A DNA stretch of 64,000 nucleotides, from positions 1 through 64,000 of the forward strand of contig QFQX01000020.1 in the NCBI GenBank assembly GCA_003248775.1. The letters are read 5' to 3'. The position numbers and the translations under genes are program-made. Under the pieces are notes generated by a model. The model was given only the letters and a program-made list of their open reading frames with translations. It was not told where the DNA came from and did not search any database. This document shows positions 61,066 through 64,000 of this stretch, piece by piece (the first letter of the stretch is position 1; each line of letters opens with the position of its first letter). This DNA comes from Shinella sp. (GTDB lineage: Bacteria > Pseudomonadota > Alphaproteobacteria > Rhizobiales > Rhizobiaceae).

Positions 61066-62316
61066 TCACCGGGCGTTGTTGATGCCGTCGACAAGTGCCT
61101 TGACTGCGTCCTGGGAGGACATGTCGGTGACGAAGAACTTGCCGACGACGTCACTGAATACGCCGGCGAACTGAGGCTCTGCAGCAAAGCCTTCCGTCAG
61201 GCCACCCACCATGTTGCCGCTGGCAACGGCTGCTTCGCGGTCTGCAAAGCTACGCTTTGCGCACGCATCGAAGTCATCGACCGACACGTCAGATCTGGCC
61301 GGGATGGAGCCTTTGATCTTGTTGAAGTTCTTCTGAACTTCGGGATCCATGACGGACTCCGTCCAGGCATCCTGTGCCGCAATCACCTTCGGGTCGTCGT
61401 TCTTGAAGACGCCGAAGGCATCGATGATGAACTTGAAGTTCGGTGTCGCTGCCGGCGTTGGGAAGCAGAGGAAGTCTTCGCCCGGCTTCATGCCCTTGGC
61501 CAGGAACTCACCCTTTGCCCAGTCACCCATGATCTGCATCGCTGCCTGACCGTTTGCGACCATTCCCGTTGCAACGGCCCAATCGCGGCCGGTGAAACCG
61601 TCATCGACGAGACCGCGCACCTGGCGCAGCTTGTCGAAGGCGGCAACCATCTGGTCGCTCGACAGAGCGGATTCGTCCAGATCAATCACGGCCTTCTTGT
61701 AGAATTCGGTGCCGTTGACGTCCGTCACGATAGCCTCGAAAACCTCAAGAATCTGCCAGGGCTCGTCACCGATGGCCAGCGGGACCACGCCCTGTGCCTT
61801 CAGCTTCTCTCCGGCCGCAATCAGTTCATCCCAGCTTTTCGGCTCGGCAATGCCGGCCTTGTCGAAGATCGCCTTGTTGGCCCAGACCCAGTTCTGGCGG
61901 TGCATGTTGATCGGAACGGAGATGAAATCATCGTCGCTCTTGACGAAGGCGAGCAACTGCGGGGCCAGCGCCTTCTCCCAGCCGTTCTTTGCATAGAGAT
62001 CGTTGAGGGAGCGCAGGACCCCCTCCTTTGCCCAGTCCATGCCCTCGTAACCGAGGAACTGCATGGTGGTCGGCGGATTGCCGGCGGCAAGGCGTGTACG
62101 AAGCGCCTGAAGCGCATTCGCGCCGGAAAGACCGCCAACAGCGCTATCCTGCCAGGTGTAACCCTTCGAGGCAAGCTTGTCCGTGATCACCTTGAGTGCG
62201 TTTACCTCGCTCTCGGAGACCCAGTGATGGATGCCCTCAACGGTGCCCTTGTCTTCGGCCATCGCTGCGACCGGAAGAAGAGAGATCGAGGCTGCAAGAA
62301 GCGTAATCAGTTTCAT
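61066..62316 (-). CDS. Sugar-type ABC transporter substrate-binding protein, second system
   Basis: Periplasmic receptor of 416 residues. Signal peptide MKLITLLAASISLLPVAAMA ends at about residue 20. The mature part parallels the 42208 protein (INMHRQNWVWANKAIFDKAG, FTGRDWAVATGMVANGQAAM, GSIPARSDV). The ATG at 62316 begins the signal peptide; a longer frame extends upstream into non-coding sequence. Substrate unknown. Confidence 0.94.
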   Translation of the reverse strand: MKLITLLAASISLLPVAAMAEDKGTVEGIHHWVSESEVNALKVITDKLASKGYTWQDSAVGGLSGANALQALRTRLAAGNPPTTMQFLGYEGMDWAKEGVLRSLNDLYAKNGWEKALAPQLLAFVKSDDDFISVPINMHRQNWVWANKAIFDKAGIAEPKSWDELIAAGEKLKAQGVVPLAIGDEPWQILEVFEAIVTDVNGTEFYKKAVIDLDESALSSDQMVAAFDKLRQVRGLVDDGFTGRDWAVATGMVANGQAAMQIMGDWAKGEFLAKGMKPGEDFLCFPTPAATPNFKFIIDAFGVFKNDDPKVIAAQDAWTESVMDPEVQKNFNKIKGSIPARSDVSVDDFDACAKRSFADREAAVASGNMVGGLTEGFAAEPQFAGVFSDVVGKFFVTDMSSQDAVKALVDGINNAR

Positions 62317-62386
62317 TATGTTCCCCTGTGTTTGCTCTGGTGGATGGACGTGATTGGCCGCCAGCATGCTTGGCCGGCCGCTTGGA

Positions 62387-63706
62387 CTATGCGTCGACCG
62401 GTTCAGCGGCTGACGCATAAGGGATGTTGCGTCCACCGAAGCGGCGGACACGAATGTTTGCCTGCTCGGCATGGCCCGCGAAGCCTTCCATCAGGCACAG
62501 CCGCGAGCCATAGGCGCCAATCATGGCGGAGGCCTCGTCGGTCAGGACCTTCTGATAGGTGCAGGTCTTCAGGAACTTGCCGACCCAAAGGCCGCCGGTG
62601 TAGCGAGCGGCCCGGTTGGTGGGCAGCGTGTGATTCGTACCGATGACCTTGTCGCCGAAGGCGACATTGGTGCGCGCGCCGAGAAACAATGCCCCGTAGT
62701 TGCGCATGTTGTTGAGGAAATAGTCCGGGTCACGGGTCATGACCTGAACGTGCTCGGAGGCAATCCGATCGCCTTCGGAAAGCATTTCCTCAATGGTGTC
62801 GCACAGGATGATCTCGCCGCATTCCGCCCAGGCCTTGCCGGCGATCGCAGCGGTCGGCAGGATCTGCAGAAGACGCTCGATTTCCTTCATCGTGTCGCGC
62901 GCCAGTTTCTCGGAATTGGTCACGAGGATGGCAGGCGAATTGATGCCATGTTCGGCCTGGCCCAGAAGGTCGGTGGCGACCAGTTCGCCGTCGACGCTGT
63001 CATCGGCGATCACGAGCGTTTCCGTCGGTCCGGCAAAGAGATCGATGCCAACCCGGCCAAACAGCAGGCGCTTGGCTTCGGCCACATAGGCATTGCCCGG
63101 TCCTGCGAGCATGTCGACAGGCTCAATCGTTTCGGTGCCGAACGCCATGGCCGCAATGGCCTGTACGCCGCCAAGGCTGTAGATTTCGTCAGCTCCTGCG
63201 AGCGCCTGCGCTGCCACGATCTTCTCGGCAATCTTGCCCTGGAACGGCGGTGCGCAGGTGATCACCCGTTCGCAACCGGCAACCCGTGCCGTCAGCACGG
63301 TCATGTGGGCCGATGCGAGCAGGGGATATTTGCCACCGGGAACATAGCACCCGACATTCTGGATCGGGACATTCTTGTGGCCGAGCACCACGCCCGGAAG
63401 GGTTTCGATCTCGATGTCCTTCAGGGCGTCCTTCTGAGCCTGCGCGAACCGACGGATCTGATCCTGGGCGAAGTCCAGATCATCGCGTTCACGGGTTGTC
63501 AGAGCATCGATGCAGGCAGCGATCTCCTGCTTGGTCAAGCGATAGGACGTGCGATCGAACTTGTCGAACTGGACGGAGAGTTCGCGAACAGCCTTGTCGC
63601 CGCCGTCCCTCACCTTTGCCAGTAAGGCTTCGACAGCCTTGGTGATTTCGCTGTCGGTGCCACCATCTTGGCTGGTGGCCGTGGCTGTTTTGATGTGCCG
63701 GATCAT
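62387..63706 (-). CDS. Histidinol-dehydrogenase-family NAD enzyme (catabolic type)
   Basis: Zinc-dependent dehydrogenase of 439 residues with the HisD fold (PNVGCYVPGG-like NVGCYVPGGKYPLL, AGPGNAYVAEAKR, GPTETLVIAD). The catalytic Glu-His pair lies in ASEHVQVMTRD, and a zinc-type His in GQAEHG. It lies in a sugar-ABC operon with no other histidine genes, so it is probably one of the catabolic HisD relatives, such as the sulfopropanediol dehydrogenase HpsN, rather than the biosynthetic enzyme. Oxidation of a primary alcohol to an acid in two steps is the expected chemistry. Confidence 0.85.
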   Translation of the reverse strand: MIRHIKTATATSQDGGTDSEITKAVEALLAKVRDGGDKAVRELSVQFDKFDRTSYRLTKQEIAACIDALTTRERDDLDFAQDQIRRFAQAQKDALKDIEIETLPGVVLGHKNVPIQNVGCYVPGGKYPLLASAHMTVLTARVAGCERVITCAPPFQGKIAEKIVAAQALAGADEIYSLGGVQAIAAMAFGTETIEPVDMLAGPGNAYVAEAKRLLFGRVGIDLFAGPTETLVIADDSVDGELVATDLLGQAEHGINSPAILVTNSEKLARDTMKEIERLLQILPTAAIAGKAWAECGEIILCDTIEEMLSEGDRIASEHVQVMTRDPDYFLNNMRNYGALFLGARTNVAFGDKVIGTNHTLPTNRAARYTGGLWVGKFLKTCTYQKVLTDEASAMIGAYGSRLCLMEGFAGHAEQANIRVRRFGGRNIPYASAAEPVDA

Positions 63707-63802
63707 GACAAAGTCTCTTCGTTCACGGTCGCCAAAGGCGCCGGGTCTCAATTCTCTTGGATGAGGAGAGTGGGGAGGCTTCCGCCTCCCCTGCTCAGTC
63801 GA

Positions 63803-64000
63803 TCACAGGTGCTGCTCGCGAGCGCGCATTTCCGCGTAGGCGGCCTGTTCCTTTTCGTAGTAGGCAGGTGACGGGAAATCCCACCAGCCGGTGGCGAACG
63901 GGCCGGCGGCATCGCGCGAGACGATGACCTCGACCAGTGCCGGGCCGCCGCATTCCAGGGCAGCCTTCAGGCTGCTCTCGAGATCCTCATCCTTTTCAAC
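63803..64000 (-). CDS. C-terminal end of probable TPP-dependent enzyme (partial)
   Basis: 65 C-terminal residues run off the window edge. The sequence ECGGPALVEVIVSRDAAGPF followed by a Trp/Tyr-rich tail and stop at 63803 resembles the end of acetolactate-synthase-type thiamine-pyrophosphate enzymes, where the GPALVEV strand closes the PP domain. The N-terminal 85-90% is outside. First visible gene of the operon, 96 bp before the HisD-like gene. Assignment rests on a short segment. Confidence 0.6.
   Translation of the reverse strand, partial: VEKDEDLESSLKAALECGGPALVEVIVSRDAAGPFATGWWDFPSPAYYEKEQAAYAEMRAREQHL

Noticed and set aside
1..64000. CRISPR arrays, tRNA, rRNA, prophage or replication origin
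   Set aside because: No regularly spaced repeats, cloverleaf-like genes, rRNA segments, phage structural genes or replication genes were recognised in the window.

Overview
The window reads as chromosome or large-replicon DNA of an alphaproteobacterium of the Hyphomicrobiales, most likely a Rhizobiaceae-type genome. The reasons are high-GC coding DNA, dense ABC and tripartite transporter catabolic operons, and several ~105 bp intergenic mosaic repeats of the kind known from Rhizobium relatives. No rRNA, tRNA or CRISPR was seen. The genus is inference only.

Region 1 (1-12 kb): a minus-strand peptide-type ABC operon (binding protein, fused double ATPase, two permeases) runs into a large Xaa-Pro aminopeptidase. 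It is divergent from a short reading frame translationally coupled to a class V aminotransferase-like PLP enzyme. A LuxR-type regulator and a secreted DUF1194 (VWA-like) protein follow.

Region 2 (12-28.4 kb): an accessory metal and cell-envelope island. It holds a SCO1 protein, two L,D-transpeptidases, a ZntR/CadR/PbrR-type MerR regulator, an NRAMP transporter, an M23 murein peptidase, a periplasmic cysteine peptidase, LspA, a DsbA/DsbB pair, a class B penicillin-binding protein, a CDF metal exporter, and a zinc-ribbon protein with a His-rich tail. Six promoters with the MerR signature (near-TTGACC, exactly 19 bp spacer containing a dyad, -10) lie in front of several of these genes, on both strands. 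I read this as one metal-responsive regulon that includes cell-wall and disulfide enzymes. One of the six promoters points into a stretch with no gene, next to a mosaic repeat and a decayed IS3 transposase.

Region 3 (28.6-54.3 kb): a catabolic regulon. A GntR/FCD regulator is divergent from tctCBA-RidA-RraA. It is followed by a probable three-hairpin small RNA with a strong terminator. Two long divergent operons start at 42 kb. Leftward are flavin reductase, M81 hydrolase, M24 enzyme, dehydrogenase, kdgD, an ABC ATPase and a D-cysteine desulfhydrase-like enzyme. Rightward are a sugar-type ABC transporter, GMC oxidoreductase, HbpS-like protein, acyl-CoA-dehydrogenase-like oxygenase, second M24 enzyme, SDR, amidohydrolase, D-serine dehydratase and a split DMT transporter. 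An operator close to AAGTGnATACTGnATGCACT recurs at six places in front of these units. The substrate is not known.

Region 4 (54.9-64 kb): a second, paralogous sugar-type ABC operon on the minus strand, with two GMC-type oxidoreductases, a histidinol-dehydrogenase-like enzyme and the C-terminus of what looks like a TPP-dependent enzyme cut by the window edge.
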